This document shows, one piece after another, positions 8,484-18,304 of a stretch of 64,000 nucleotides of DNA. Every line of letters begins with the position of its first letter. Position 1 is the stretch's first letter. The notes beneath the pieces were generated by a model, which saw only the letters and a program-made list of their open reading frames with translations, did not search any database and was not told the DNA's origin. This DNA is from Caldicellulosiruptor morganii (GTDB lineage: Bacteria; Bacillota; Thermoanaerobacteria; Caldicellulosiruptorales; Caldicellulosiruptoraceae): NCBI RefSeq assembly GCF_026810225.1, contig NZ_CP113865.1, positions 2,168,501-2,232,500 of the forward strand, written 5' to 3'. Position numbers and translations under genes: made by a program.

Positions 8484-9413
8484 TCAGATTAGCTTTCTGA
8501 AATAATCAATGGTTTTTAGTAATCCTTCTTTCACGGCAGTTTTCGGTTCCCAACCCAGTATTCTTTTTGCACAAGAAATGTCTGGTTTCCTTCTTTCCGG
8601 ATCATCTTCTGGCAGAGGTAAATATTCAACTTTACTTTTGCTGTCTGTCAGTTTTATAATCATCTCAGCCAGATCTCTTATTGTATATTCCTCTGGATTT
8701 CCAATATTTACTGGTTCATGGTATTCAACCTCCATTAATCTTAGAATACCTTCAATCAAATCATCAATATATTGGAAGCTTCTGGTTTGTTTCCCATCAC
8801 CATAAATTGTAATGGGTTCATTTTTAAGTGCCTGAGTAATAAAGTTTGAAACAACTCTACCATCATTTGGATCCATTTTGGGACCGTAGGTATTGAATAT
8901 TCTAACAATTCTTACTGATAAACCATATTTTCTTCTATACGCAGCAATCAGAGCTTCGGCATATCTTTTAGACTCGTCATAAACACTTCGAGGACCTATG
9001 GGATTAACATTACCCCAGTAACTCTCTGTTTGGGGATGAACTAAAGGATTACCATATACTTCACTGGTAGAACTAAATAAAAACTTTGCCCCTTTTCTCC
9101 GAGCCAATTCAAGTAAATGCAAAGTGCCTTCACTGTTTACTCTCATGGTCTCTACAGGATATTTCAAGTATTTAGGAGGACTCGCTGGGCTTGCCAAATG
9201 AACAATCCAATCAAGTTCTTCTTCTATGTCAATAGGTTCAATTACATCGTGATTCATAAAAGTAAAATTTGAAGTATTTAAAAACTCTTCAATGTTCTCA
9301 ATTCTCCCTGTTATGAGGTTATCAACCCCTATAACCCTGTGGCCCTCGGTTAATAGTCGCTCAACAAGGTTGCTGCCTATGAAACCACATGCACCTGTTA
9401 TTAAATATCTCAT
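8484..9413 (-). CDS. UDP-glucuronate decarboxylase-type NAD-dependent epimerase (UDP-xylose synthase)
   Basis: The 309-residue short-chain dehydrogenase has GACGFIGSNL for NAD binding, SSTSEVYGNP, and the catalytic YDESK (Tyr-x3-Lys). The stretches IVRIFNTYGPKMDPNDGRVVSNFI and IYGDGKQTRSFQYIDDLIEG are characteristic of the UDP-glucuronate decarboxylase/UDP-xylose synthase group. The gene overlaps the UDP-glucose dehydrogenase gene by four bases, which fits a pathway UDP-Glc to UDP-GlcA to UDP-xylose. A 4-epimerase acting on a related UDP sugar cannot be excluded from sequence alone. Cytoplasmic. Confidence 0.85.
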   Translation of the reverse strand: MRYLITGACGFIGSNLVERLLTEGHRVIGVDNLITGRIENIEEFLNTSNFTFMNHDVIEPIDIEEELDWIVHLASPASPPKYLKYPVETMRVNSEGTLHLLELARRKGAKFLFSSTSEVYGNPLVHPQTESYWGNVNPIGPRSVYDESKRYAEALIAAYRRKYGLSVRIVRIFNTYGPKMDPNDGRVVSNFITQALKNEPITIYGDGKQTRSFQYIDDLIEGILRLMEVEYHEPVNIGNPEEYTIRDLAEMIIKLTDSKSKVEYLPLPEDDPERRKPDISCAKRILGWEPKTAVKEGLLKTIDYFRKLI

Positions 9414-10774
9414 CTCCCTACCCCCACATATTTAAAATTCAGCTTGCTTAATTGTTCTTCATCCAATGCATTTCTCCCATCTACAATCAAATTCCCTGCC
9501 ATTATATTCTTCACTTTTTCCCAATCCAGTTCTTTGTACTCATCCCAATCTGTTACAAGAATTAATGCATCACAATCTTCTACCATTTGATAAACATCTT
9601 CATTCACCACTACATTCAAACTGGAATACATACTTCTAAAATTATCCAGTGCTACAGGATCATGTACTTTTAAGTGCGCCCCTCTCTCTAACAATGTTCT
9701 TATTATATCAATAGCCGGTGAATCTCTCAGGTCATCAGTATTTGGCTTAAATGCCAACCCCAGGATTCCTATTGTTTTGCCCTTTACAATCTTTAATTTT
9801 TCATAAAGCTTTTCTATAATTCTTTTCCTTTGAAGATAATTTACTTTTCTAACTGCTTCAATAATGTGCATTTCAAGTCCATATTCTTTGCCCATCTCAA
9901 CCAATGCTGCAGTATCTTTACCAAAGCAGCTGCCACCCCAGCCAACTCCTGCATTTAAAAACTTTGAACCTATTCTTGAGTCAAGTCCAATTCCCTTGGC
10001 AATTTCCTTAATATCGGCTCCAACTTTTTCGCACAGGTTTGCTATTTCGTTTATAAAACTAATCTTTGTCGCTAAGAATGCGTTGGATGCATATTTTATT
10101 AATTCAGCCGACACTAAGTTTGTAGTAATTATTGGTACAGCACTCAACCCGTTGGGTCGAGGTAGAAACGGAGGTGGATTAAAACTCTGATTCATTATTG
10201 GGCGGAACAATTCCAGCAAAACTTCAAAAGCCCGATTATTATCAGCACCAATAACAATTCTTTCTGGATAAAAGGCATCATACAATGCAGAGCCTTCTCT
10301 TAAAAATTCAGGATTGGAGGCAACAACAAAGTTATGTCCTTGATTGCTTCTACACTTATCATTAAGGTTGGTTTTAATAACTGACTCAACCCAATTTCCT
10401 CCTCCTACAGGAACAGTTGACTTGTTAACAATTACTTTAAATTTACCATTCAGATATCTTCCTATCTCTTTTGCCGCTGCTGTTAAACCTGTTAGATCTG
10501 GTTTCCCATCTTTATCAGGTGGAGTTCCCACACAAATGAATATGATATCAGCCTTTTCAATTGCCTCCTTGTATTCTGTAGAAAATTCCAAATTACTGTA
10601 TACTAAATTCAACATCTCTTCAATATATGGTTCATAGAATGGTATAACTCTGTTTTTGAGTTTCTCTATTTTTTGTCTGTCTATGTCAACAAAAATAACT
10701 TTATTGCCCAAATATGCAAATAACAAACCTGTTGTCAGCCCCACATAGCCCGTACCTATTACCGACACATTCAA
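9410..10774 (-). CDS. ugd: UDP-glucose 6-dehydrogenase
   Basis: The 454-residue protein has the N-terminal Rossmann motif GTGYVGLTTG, then VGTPPDKDGKPDLT, VNKSTVPVG and NPEFLREGSALYD. The active-site Cys lies in GVGWGGSCFGKD (more often GGSCFPKD). The C-terminal UDP-binding domain contains GLAFKPNTDDLRDSPA. It oxidises UDP-glucose to UDP-glucuronate with two NAD. Length is normal. A four-base overlap with the downstream decarboxylase gene indicates a translationally coupled pair supplying UDP-GlcA and UDP-xylose to the polysaccharide locus. Confidence 0.95.
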   Translation of the reverse strand: MNVSVIGTGYVGLTTGLLFAYLGNKVIFVDIDRQKIEKLKNRVIPFYEPYIEEMLNLVYSNLEFSTEYKEAIEKADIIFICVGTPPDKDGKPDLTGLTAAAKEIGRYLNGKFKVIVNKSTVPVGGGNWVESVIKTNLNDKCRSNQGHNFVVASNPEFLREGSALYDAFYPERIVIGADNNRAFEVLLELFRPIMNQSFNPPPFLPRPNGLSAVPIITTNLVSAELIKYASNAFLATKISFINEIANLCEKVGADIKEIAKGIGLDSRIGSKFLNAGVGWGGSCFGKDTAALVEMGKEYGLEMHIIEAVRKVNYLQRKRIIEKLYEKLKIVKGKTIGILGLAFKPNTDDLRDSPAIDIIRTLLERGAHLKVHDPVALDNFRSMYSSLNVVVNEDVYQMVEDCDALILVTDWDEYKELDWEKVKNIMAGNLIVDGRNALDEEQLSKLNFKYVGVGR

Positions 10775-10815
10775 AGCAAATCACCTCACTTTCAAAAAAA
10801 TCTGTCCGATAATTT

Positions 10816-12207
10816 TTATCGCCCTGTCATTTTCAAAACAGCCATTATCGTCTTTAGTAATAGTACAATATCTAAAAGCAAGTTTCTCTTCATAACATAC
10901 TCTTTGTCCATATTCATCCATTCACAATAACTGACGCTGTTTCTACCTGACACCTGCCAAATGCATGTTAAACCCGGCTTCACCGCATGCCTAATCTGGT
11001 GTTCTATTTCGCACTCAATCCCTTCACTTGTTGGTAATGGACGCGGACCTACCAAACTCATTTCGCCTTTTAAAACATTTATAAGTTGAGGTAATTCGTC
11101 CAAACTAAGTTTTCTTAAAATTTTCCCAATTCTTGTTATTCGTGGATCATTTGTAATCTTGAAAACCGGCCCATCCATTTCATTATATTTTGCTAACTCT
11201 TTCTTTCGTTTCTCTGCATCTGGTATCATTGTTCTAAATTTAATGAGTTTGAACCTGCGCCCATTTAAACCAATTCGCTCCTGAATGAAAAAAACCGGTC
11301 CTTCTGGAGAATCAATTTTTATTAGTATAGCAATAAGCAGGAAAAGTGGCGACGTTAAAACCAGAGCAGCTGCAGACAATATTATGTCAAACAACCGTTT
11401 TACAAATTTGTATACAGTTGAGGTTTCAACCGGTCTTAATTCAAAAATAAGCTTATCATCGACAGCAGCAAAATAAACCTTTTCATTGCCAAATTCATTT
11501 CGGAAAATTATCTTCAGCCTTCGCCCTGTTAATTTGCATATGTTGATCACTTTTTGTTGAAATTCCTTATCGAGCGTATCACATGCAAGAATCACAACCT
11601 CGTCAACTATTGAATTTTTTACTAAATTGATTAGCATTTCAATCGCAGCATTATATGAACTTTGATCCATATTATCAATTGTAATGTCATGTACTTTGGT
11701 TTTCATTTCTTTGTTCAAATTCAAAAAAATATTTTCCAACTTTACAAATTTTAGTTGGTTTTTTGTTCCAATAACTGCTATGTAATAGTCAGTCGAACAC
11801 TTAAATATTAGTTTTTCAACTTTTAGCAAACCAATTTTAAAGATTGCTTCAAGTAAGATATAAACAATTAGAAATGTTGCAATAAAAATTCTACTTAAGT
11901 CAAGCTTGATAACCAAGCTTATACATGCGACATAAACAAATATTAACCCTGCTCTTTTCAATATATGCAGGACAAATAAATTTCTTACAGTTATTTTATT
12001 TGTATTTAATTCTTTAGAAAATCCAAAAGCAATTAGTAATAGAAAAATAAAAATTAGTACATATAATAATTTATAGTCACTTTTCTCAAATACTATCTCC
12101 TTCTGCCCAAATCTAAATTTATACCCCAAACAAAAAGACAGGCTCAGCGAAATAAAGCTTGTAAAGTTATAAACAATTTTTCTAAATGCCTTGAGCTCAT
12201 CAATCAA
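10816..12207 (-). CDS. Polyprenyl-phosphate sugar phosphotransferase (initiating glycosyltransferase, CpsE/WbaP type)
   Basis: The 463-residue protein has several N-terminal membrane helices, a central soluble domain with a CoA-binding-like fold (FVKLENIF, VDEVVILACDTLD), and a C-terminal bacterial sugar-transferase domain from about residue 270. That domain begins KRLFDIILSAAALVLTSPLF and contains FKLIKFRTM, LDELPQLINVLKGEMSLVGPRP and PGLTCIWQVSGRN. Enzymes of this family move a sugar-1-phosphate onto undecaprenyl phosphate and so start the lipid-linked repeat unit. The first sugar (glucose, galactose or fucose type) is not evident. It sits between the fucose-nucleotide genes and ugd. Confidence 0.93.
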   Translation of the reverse strand: MIDELKAFRKIVYNFTSFISLSLSFCLGYKFRFGQKEIVFEKSDYKLLYVLIFIFLLLIAFGFSKELNTNKITVRNLFVLHILKRAGLIFVYVACISLVIKLDLSRIFIATFLIVYILLEAIFKIGLLKVEKLIFKCSTDYYIAVIGTKNQLKFVKLENIFLNLNKEMKTKVHDITIDNMDQSSYNAAIEMLINLVKNSIVDEVVILACDTLDKEFQQKVINICKLTGRRLKIIFRNEFGNEKVYFAAVDDKLIFELRPVETSTVYKFVKRLFDIILSAAALVLTSPLFLLIAILIKIDSPEGPVFFIQERIGLNGRRFKLIKFRTMIPDAEKRKKELAKYNEMDGPVFKITNDPRITRIGKILRKLSLDELPQLINVLKGEMSLVGPRPLPTSEGIECEIEHQIRHAVKPGLTCIWQVSGRNSVSYCEWMNMDKEYVMKRNLLLDIVLLLKTIMAVLKMTGR

Positions 12208-12224
12208 TTATGGTCTCTCCTCTT

Positions 12225-13154
12225 TTATTTATAATTATCAATAAACCATTTATATGTCATTCTGAGTCCTTCTTCTAACCCAACTTTTCTTTGCCAGCCC
12301 AAATTCTTAAGTCTTGTTGTATCAAGTAGCTTTCTGGGCGTCCCATCAGGCATTTTTGAATTAAAAACAATTTCACCCTTGTAACCAACAACCTTTTTTA
12401 TTAGTTCAGCAAGTTCTGCAATAGAAATTTCTTCACCGCTCCCCACATTTATCCACAGTTCGTCATCATAATTCTCCATTAAAAATACACAGGCATCTGC
12501 TAAATCATCTACATATAGAAATTCTCTAAGTGGTTTGCCAGTACCCCAAACCTCCACATAGGGATAGTTATTAATCTTTGCTTCATGAAATTTCCTAATC
12601 AATGCTGGAATAACATGAGAAGTATTTAAATCAAAATTGTCATTAATTCCATATAAGTTTGTTGGCATGCAACTTATAAAGTTAGCTCCATATTGTCTTT
12701 TGTAAAACTGACATAGTTTTAAACCCGCAATTTTGGCTACAGCATATGCCTCATTTGTTTGTTCTAAATATCCCGATAACAGGTATTCCTCCTTCATTGG
12801 CTGAGGACAATCTCGAGGATATATGCAAGAACTGCCCAAAAATAAAAGCTTCTTTACTCCAAATTTATATGCACTATGAATAACATTGCATTCTATCATA
12901 AGATTCTGATAAATGAACTCTGCCGGGTATGTATTGTTGGCATAAATTCCACCAACTCTTGCAGCAGCTAAAAAAACATATTCCGGCCTGTGTTCTTCAA
13001 AAAACCTCTCAACCTCTTCCTGTCGGGTTAGATCTACCTCTTCTCTCCCCTTCAGTATCAGATTAGTATAATTCTCTTTTAAAAGTCGCCTTACAATTGC
13101 CGAGCCAACCAGACCACGGTGTCCCGCTACATATATTTTGCTGCTTTTTTCCAT
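12225..13154 (-). CDS. fcl: GDP-L-fucose synthase
   Basis: The 309-residue enzyme begins [19 protein letters not shown] and has [24 protein letters not shown], the catalytic [15 protein letters not shown] (Tyr-x3-Lys), and [29 protein letters not shown]. All are hallmarks of GDP-4-keto-6-deoxymannose 3,5-epimerase/4-reductase. It uses NADPH to make GDP-L-fucose from the product of the neighbouring gmd gene (14-base gap). Cytoplasmic; normal length. Confidence 0.96.
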   Translation of the reverse strand: MEKSSKIYVAGHRGLVGSAIVRRLLKENYTNLILKGREEVDLTRQEEVERFFEEHRPEYVFLAAARVGGIYANNTYPAEFIYQNLMIECNVIHSAYKFGVKKLLFLGSSCIYPRDCPQPMKEEYLLSGYLEQTNEAYAVAKIAGLKLCQFYKRQYGANFISCMPTNLYGINDNFDLNTSHVIPALIRKFHEAKINNYPYVEVWGTGKPLREFLYVDDLADACVFLMENYDDELWINVGSGEEISIAELAELIKKVVGYKGEIVFNSKMPDGTPRKLLDTTRLKNLGWQRKVGLEEGLRMTYKWFIDNYK

Positions 13155-13168
13155 TTTTTTATTCCCCT

Positions 13169-14257
13169 CTATTCAATATAAGTTTGCTGGTATATATATC
13201 CTCTATTTTTAAATAATAATTCTTTTTCAACTTCTTTTAAATCAGAGTCCATCATTATTTGAACAAGCTCATCAAATGAAACTGTTGGTTGCCAGCCCAG
13301 AACTTCCCTTGCCTTTGATGCGTCACCAACTAATATATCAACCTCAGTAGGTCTGAAATATCTGGGATCCACTTCTATCAGGACTTTTCCTGTGTTCTTG
13401 TCAATGCCTTTTTCATAAATACCCTTTCCAATCCATTCTATTTCTATCCCGACATAACTAAAAGCTTTTTCAACAAATTCTCTAACGCTGTGAACTTCAC
13501 CAGTTGCAATTACATAATCATCAGGTACTTCATGATTCAGTATCATCCACATTGCACGTACATAATCTTTTGCATAACCCCAGTCTCTCTTTGCATCAAG
13601 ATTACCCAAATAAAGTTTATCTTGAAGTCCGTATCTTATTCGTGCAACTGCACGAGTTATCTTTCTTGTTACAAAAGTCTCTCCTCGTATAGGTGACTCA
13701 TGATTAAATAATATCCCATTGCATGCAAAGATACCATAAGCTTCCCTGTAATTAACAGTAATCCAGTATGCATACAGCTTAGCAACAGCATAAGGACTTC
13801 GTGGATAAAATGGCGTTGTCTCTTTCTGAGGAATTTCTTGAACTTTGCCAAAAAGTTCACTCGTTGATGCCTGGTAGAACCTGGTTTTACTTTCCAATTT
13901 CAATATCCTAATAGCTTCTAACAAACGCAGAGTCCCCAGTGCATCTGCATTTGCTGTGTATTCGGGAGATTCAAATGATACCTTGACATGGCTTTGCGCT
14001 GCAAGGTTATAAATTTCATCTGGTTGAACTTCTTGAATTATTCTTATCAAATTTGTTGAATCAGTCATATCACCGTAGTGAAGGTAAAATCTCCTGTTTT
14101 CACAATGAGGTTCTTCATAGAGATGATCTATTCGCTGTGTGTTAATTAGAGAACTTCTTCTTTTTATACCATGAACCTCATAACCCTTTTCTAATAAATA
14201 TTCTGCCAAGTAAGCACCATCTTGGCCGGTGATGCCGGTTATCAATGCCTTTTTCAT
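13169..14257 (-). CDS. gmd: GDP-mannose 4,6-dehydratase
   Basis: The 362-residue protein has the NAD(P) site [21 protein letters not shown], the HGIKRRSS segment, [15 protein letters not shown], the catalytic [15 protein letters not shown], and [20 protein letters not shown]. It dehydrates GDP-mannose to GDP-4-keto-6-deoxymannose, the substrate of the GDP-fucose synthase encoded next. The pair implies an L-fucose or related 6-deoxyhexose residue in the polymer. It may be the first gene of the leftward glycan operon; a TATAAT-like stretch lies immediately before the start, but no convincing promoter was identified. Confidence 0.96.
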   Translation of the reverse strand: MKKALITGITGQDGAYLAEYLLEKGYEVHGIKRRSSLINTQRIDHLYEEPHCENRRFYLHYGDMTDSTNLIRIIQEVQPDEIYNLAAQSHVKVSFESPEYTANADALGTLRLLEAIRILKLESKTRFYQASTSELFGKVQEIPQKETTPFYPRSPYAVAKLYAYWITVNYREAYGIFACNGILFNHESPIRGETFVTRKITRAVARIRYGLQDKLYLGNLDAKRDWGYAKDYVRAMWMILNHEVPDDYVIATGEVHSVREFVEKAFSYVGIEIEWIGKGIYEKGIDKNTGKVLIEVDPRYFRPTEVDILVGDASKAREVLGWQPTVSFDELVQIMMDSDLKEVEKELLFKNRGYIYQQTYIE

Positions 14258-14294
14258 AATTATAACACCTACTCTCTAATATTTATATTATTTA

Positions 14295-14858
14295 TTACTT
14301 TTTATAGTATTTGTAATAAATCTCCTTCAATCTGTTCTTCTGCTGGGAACTAAGTCTGGCACTTAATATTTGTTTAAACTTTCCTATTGCCTCAGCTTTT
14401 TTACCCGACTTGTACATATTTGTTAGTTCTTTTATTTCAGAGATAGACATTACTGATAAGATAATTTTCATTACTTCAACCTGATCCGAATATGCTATTT
14501 TTATATTGCCTGTATTACTTTTTTGCACCTCCGATTGATTAACATTGCTAATACTTTCTTGTGTTTTTACTGAGTCTTCATCAAATTGATTATTTTCCAC
14601 TAAAATATTTTTAGAATTCACATTTTTTTCGTTTATACCTGGCGTGCGATAAATTTCTCGTTGCACTTCTTCTGGTGTTATAGCATTTTTTGCAATCTTC
14701 TCAATTTCTTTTTTTAAATCTTCGTCTTCCATTAACTGTTTAACCATGGTGGGTGATATAATCGAGTTCACAGTTTTCTCCACCATTACGACTATCAGAA
14801 TACCCACTACAATGATTAAAATTGTTATTATCAAAAGAGTCTTCCTTTTTTTCGTCAC
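14295..14858 (-). CDS. Membrane-anchored hypothetical protein
   Basis: Not recognised. The 187-residue product has a Lys-rich start, one hydrophobic helix of about 20 residues and then a polar, largely helical domain. The middle is Asn/Ser/Gln-rich and probably disordered. The C-terminal 60 residues (ISEIKELTNMYKSGKKAEAI onward) look like a compact helical domain rich in Lys, ending in Tyr-Lys repeats. Predicted topology is N-in with the domain outside. GTG 14858 is preferred because GAAGGAAG lies about eight bases upstream; a GTG three codons earlier overlaps that site. It lies between the SLH protein gene, with a hairpin in between, and gmd, so a role at the cell surface is plausible but unproven. 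Confidence 0.7.
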   Translation of the reverse strand: MTKKRKTLLIITILIIVVGILIVVMVEKTVNSIISPTMVKQLMEDEDLKKEIEKIAKNAITPEEVQREIYRTPGINEKNVNSKNILVENNQFDEDSVKTQESISNVNQSEVQKSNTGNIKIAYSDQVEVMKIILSVMSISEIKELTNMYKSGKKAEAIGKFKQILSARLSSQQKNRLKEIYYKYYKK

Positions 14859-14880
14859 TATTACCACTTCCTTCTAAAAT

Positions 14881-14913
14881 GCCTTGAGGTCTCATCAACT
14901 GAGACCTCAAGGC
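14881..14913 (-). terminator. Hairpin downstream of the SLH-protein gene
   Basis: A perfect 14-bp inverted repeat (GCCTTGAGGTCTCA and its complement) encloses a five-base loop. On the minus strand it follows the stop of the SLH gene by about 43 bases and is trailed by ATTTTAG, a weak U tract. Confidence 0.65.
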
Positions 14914-14956
14914 AACATATTATTCACAATTTTCTTAAATTGTAACTCCAACCTAA

Positions 14957-17797
14957 TTATTTGAGAAATGCCCTCATAATAACCGCTGCAGTCTCTGCTC
15001 TGGTTGCATTGCTCTTGGGCGCAAAAGCATTATTTGCTCTGCCTTCCATTATTCCATTTTCGACCACAGTGGATACATATCCTTTTGCCCACTCTGCAAT
15101 CTGATCATTGTCAGTAAATGTATATTTTGCCTCTGTAGAATTCGAGATTTTACCAGTCTTCAACAGTACCATTGCAATTATTTTTGTCATTTCTTCTCTT
15201 GTAATTGGTGCATTTGGAGCAAACTGCGTTGCACTTCTACCATTTACAATTCCCAAATTATACAATGTAGCAACGTATGGATAGAACCAGTCTGTTTTCT
15301 TAACATCTTTAAATTTGGTAACCTCCTGATCTTCCACGTCAAACTGGAAAGCCTGAACAATCATCTTTGCAAACTCTGCTCTTGTCACATTCTTCTGCGG
15401 TTTAAATGTTCCATCCAAATAGCCCTCTGTAATACCTTTTGCAGAAACTAATTGAACATATTCAAAATACCATGCCTTTGAATCAACATCCTTATATGTC
15501 TTGGAATAATTACCAATATAAATGTATGAGCCAAGTCTATTTATATTTACTATAAAACTGTTCAAAGCTTTTGCGTAGTTACCAGGAACAATACCTGTTC
15601 CTAATGTGTCTGCACTGTAAGCAGCATAATTTGTCTCTTTATCAATCTTCTTATTCAAGATTAAAACAATAGATAATGATGGATTCACTTTTGTAAGCAT
15701 CTCATCACCAGCACTTATACTTACTGCAACAGCCTGTGAAACAGCATCCGAAATTGTTGTCGGCGATACAGTAATAACAACTTTATCACTACTAATAGCT
15801 GATTTTGGAACAAAAATCACAAAGTTTTTAGAAGTCAACAATACACCGGTAATCTTGCTGTCACCATTTATCTTTTCAATGGCGTCTTTTTCTATGACAA
15901 TGTTTGCTTCTTTGTCACCCATTATACCAACTGGCACAGCACCACTAATCATATTTATCAAATTCTTAAATGCCGCATTTTTTATTTTGCCAGCTACAGT
16001 GCTCATATATGAAGTTTTTGAAAGTGCATCTGCAACAAAACTGCTGTCTACTGAGTAGGTAATGCTATCTTCACTTTCAATCATCTTTGGAACAACAGCA
16101 CTTATTGCAAATGCCTTTACGAATATGCTGTAGAGCTCATTTTTTGTTTTCCCATAAATTACCGTTTTCTGAACTGCTGATAATGAGCTATTTTGTACAA
16201 CTTTATCAAAAGCATTTGCAATATTAACTGCATTATCAATTATGCTCTTTACTTGATTCGTATTGCTGAACTTGTCAATTGCATTTACAATTGTTTGGCT
16301 TACTTTTTCAAAGATATCTACTGCATTGTTTGCATCCTTTTCACTGGCCAACTTATTCGCTAATTGCTGTGATAAAGTTACAAATGTATCAATATCACCT
16401 GATTTACTTGTCTCATCCATTCTATCTAAAATCTCTGGTATAGTCAAAACCTCAGGAGTCGGTTTGGGAGTTACTGTTGGCTTTGGAACAGGTGTTGATA
16501 CAGGTGTTTCTGTGGGAGCTACTGTTGGTGTTGGTGTCACAGATGCTGTTGGTTCAGGTGTGACAACAGGACCGACTATCGGACCCGGAATAATTGGACT
16601 TCCAATAGGCAATGTTGGTGTTGCTGTTGGGGTTGGTGTTGGTGTCTCTGTTGGTGTTGCTGTTGGGGTTGGTGTTGGTGTCTCTGTTGGTGTTGCTGTT
16701 GGGGTTGGTGTTGGTGTCTCTGTTGGTGTTGCTGTTGGGGTTGGTGTTGGTGTCTCTGTTGGTGTTGCTGTTGGGGTTGGTGCTGGTGTCTCTGTTGGTG
16801 TTGCTGTTGGGGTTGGTGTTGGTGTCTCTGTTGGTGTTGCTGTTGGGGTTGGTGTTGGTGTCTCTGTTGGTGTTGCTGTTGGGGTTGGTGCTGGTGTCTC
16901 TGTTGGTGTTGCTGTTGGGGTTGGTGCTGGTGTCTCTGTTGGTGTTGCTGTTGGGGTTGGTGCTGGTGTCTCTGTTGGTGTTGCTGTTGGGGTTGGTGCT
17001 GGTGTCTCTGTTGGGGTTGGTGTTGGTATAACTTCAGTGTAAATTAATCCGAGCGAATCTAAAACAAGTTTTGCACCAACTTTTTCCTGTTCATTTCCAA
17101 CTAAATTGACGGCATCTACAATAATTTGAAATGCATCTCTTATTGCCAACTTATTGTCAGCTGACTCAATGGGATCAGTTAACTGAGTATTCAGAAGATC
17201 TATTAAATTATAAACTCCATGATCGTAGACATAAAATTTATTTTCTTTCTCATCATATATAATTGGCTTATACTCATTACCAATGTAACTTAATATTATA
17301 ATTCCATCTCTTACTTTCTTCAAAAGATACTCTGCTTTGCTCACATCACCCACAATTTCTATAAGCTTATTTACAAAATCACCTGCAGCAACATCCAGGG
17401 AAACAGTACCATTTACCAGGCTCACAAACCAGCTCTGCCCCTCGTTACTCTGTGAAGGTGGATAACCTGCCATCCAGGAAAGAAGATTTTCTATCGCTGT
17501 TTCATCCAATCCCAAAACATCCTTAAGCCTTTGTGCAGCCCCTGGTCCACTCGATAGCTTTTCAAAAGCGTCTATCAAGTATTGCTTACCTTCACCACTT
17601 ACAAACTTGCTAATAAGTGCAGCAATCTCTTCGGCTGCATTTGAATCTTTAACTGCTGAAATAAACCTACTCAAAATCTCTTCAGTATAGCTCTTGCAGT
17701 TGTCATAGGAAGAACTTTGCCCGTATGCAATTATGTTTACCAGTAGAAACGCACATATCATTCCAAGACTAACTATTCTCTTGATTTTTTTCATCAC
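14957..17797 (-). CDS. S-layer-homology protein with Thr-Pro repeat linker
   Basis: The 946-residue exported protein starts [20 protein letters not shown], with probable cleavage after IIAYG. A folded N-terminal domain (to about residue 255) is followed by a Thr/Pro linker with eleven copies of a 12-residue unit ETP(A/T)PTPTATPT, a second helical and mixed domain (about 445-765), and three C-terminal SLH domains (about 770-946). The SLH domains contain the motifs [40 protein letters not shown] and [23 protein letters not shown] domains bind pyruvylated secondary cell-wall polymer, so the protein is anchored to the wall. AGGAGG lies seven bases before the ATG. The Thr-Pro linker is a likely O-glycosylation target. 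It is a paralogue of the partial gene at the left edge. Exact function unknown. Confidence 0.88.
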   Translation of the reverse strand: MMKKIKRIVSLGMICAFLLVNIIAYGQSSSYDNCKSYTEEILSRFISAVKDSNAAEEIAALISKFVSGEGKQYLIDAFEKLSSGPGAAQRLKDVLGLDETAIENLLSWMAGYPPSQSNEGQSWFVSLVNGTVSLDVAAGDFVNKLIEIVGDVSKAEYLLKKVRDGIIILSYIGNEYKPIIYDEKENKFYVYDHGVYNLIDLLNTQLTDPIESADNKLAIRDAFQIIVDAVNLVGNEQEKVGAKLVLDSLGLIYTEVIPTPTPTETPAPTPTATPTETPAPTPTATPTETPAPTPTATPTETPAPTPTATPTETPTPTPTATPTETPTPTPTATPTETPAPTPTATPTETPTPTPTATPTETPTPTPTATPTETPTPTPTATPTETPTPTPTATPTLPIGSPIIPGPIVGPVVTPEPTASVTPTPTVAPTETPVSTPVPKPTVTPKPTPEVLTIPEILDRMDETSKSGDIDTFVTLSQQLANKLASEKDANNAVDIFEKVSQTIVNAIDKFSNTNQVKSIIDNAVNIANAFDKVVQNSSLSAVQKTVIYGKTKNELYSIFVKAFAISAVVPKMIESEDSITYSVDSSFVADALSKTSYMSTVAGKIKNAAFKNLINMISGAVPVGIMGDKEANIVIEKDAIEKINGDSKITGVLLTSKNFVIFVPKSAISSDKVVITVSPTTISDAVSQAVAVSISAGDEMLTKVNPSLSIVLILNKKIDKETNYAAYSADTLGTGIVPGNYAKALNSFIVNINRLGSYIYIGNYSKTYKDVDSKAWYFEYVQLVSAKGITEGYLDGTFKPQKNVTRAEFAKMIVQAFQFDVEDQEVTKFKDVKKTDWFYPYVATLYNLGIVNGRSATQFAPNAPITREEMTKIIAMVLLKTGKISNSTEAKYTFTDNDQIAEWAKGYVSTVVENGIMEGRANNAFAPKSNATRAETAAVIMRAFLK
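16618..17028 (-). repeat. 36-bp in-frame minisatellite encoding the Thr-Pro linker
   Basis: About eleven tandem 36-bp units encode ETP(A/T)PTPTATPT. Copies differ mainly at one codon (Ala or Thr), and near-identical neighbouring units suggest recent expansion or contraction. No unique spacers are present. Confidence 0.9.
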
Positions 17798-17846
17798 TTT
17801 ACCTCCTCGTATAATATGATTATCAAATCACTTAAAACTTCATATC

Positions 17847-17880
17847 TCAATTGGTACATTAAATTATTAGTACCAATTGA
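17847..17880. promoter_or_regulatory. Perfect 11-bp inverted repeat upstream of the SLH-protein gene
   Basis: TCAATTGGTAC (17847-17857) and GTACCAATTGA (17870-17880) are separated by 12 A/T bases, about 50 bases upstream of the SLH gene start. It could be an operator or a leader hairpin. The rest of 17798-18029 is AT-rich with no gene seen. Confidence 0.5.
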
Positions 17881-18059
17881 TTACTGGAAACTGACCTTGA
17901 TAACAAAGCTTTTCTTAACACATTCACTTCTTAAAAAATTGAATATTAAAATTGACTGCTACAGTTTAAATTTGCCCTTTATCTCTGGTAAACTAATATC
18001 AGAAAAAGTTTAAGCCTGATTTAGTTTATTTGGATATTTTTTGACCACCTCCTGCTGGA

Positions 18060-18245
18060 CGTGCTTTGATATCTGCACGCCACAGCTTGAGAAAGACTGA
18101 ACCCCAAAGGATTACATGAGTAATGTTTACTCGTTTGCTGTGCACGGTCAGTTTACCACATCTGATTTGAGCATGTCAGATGTGTGCACCCTGTAAACTG
18201 CTCCGTAGCTCTAATATCGGCGAGGCTGCATTACATGTAATCCCC
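18060..18245 (+). ncRNA. Candidate IS110 bridge RNA in the transposase leader
   Basis: The segment folds into nested helices. GGATTACATG (18109-18118) pairs perfectly with CATGTAATCC (18234-18243). Inside this, CAGTTTAC (18149-18156) pairs with GTAAACTG (18193-18200), and CACATCTGA (18157-18165) pairs with TCAGATGTG (18176-18184), leaving an asymmetric internal loop at 18185-18192. A small 5' hairpin (CGTGC/GCACG, 18060-18079) precedes them. IS110-group elements are known to encode a bridge RNA upstream of the transposase whose internal loops pair with target and donor DNA. Position and architecture fit; the guide loops were not assigned. Confidence 0.55.
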
Positions 18246-18304
18246 AGGGATAAAGGGCAAAACTTTTTTCTAACACCACACACTTTAGAAAGGAGGCCTT
18301 TAAA

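Noticed and set aside
16618..17028. Regular 36-bp repeats resembling a CRISPR array
   Set aside because: There are no spacers; the units are contiguous, in frame and coding. No cas genes lie nearby.
16263..17042. Long plus-strand frames rich in Val-Gly across the Thr-Pro repeats
   Set aside because: They are the antisense image of the Thr-Pro codons of the SLH protein and lack a ribosome site or family features.
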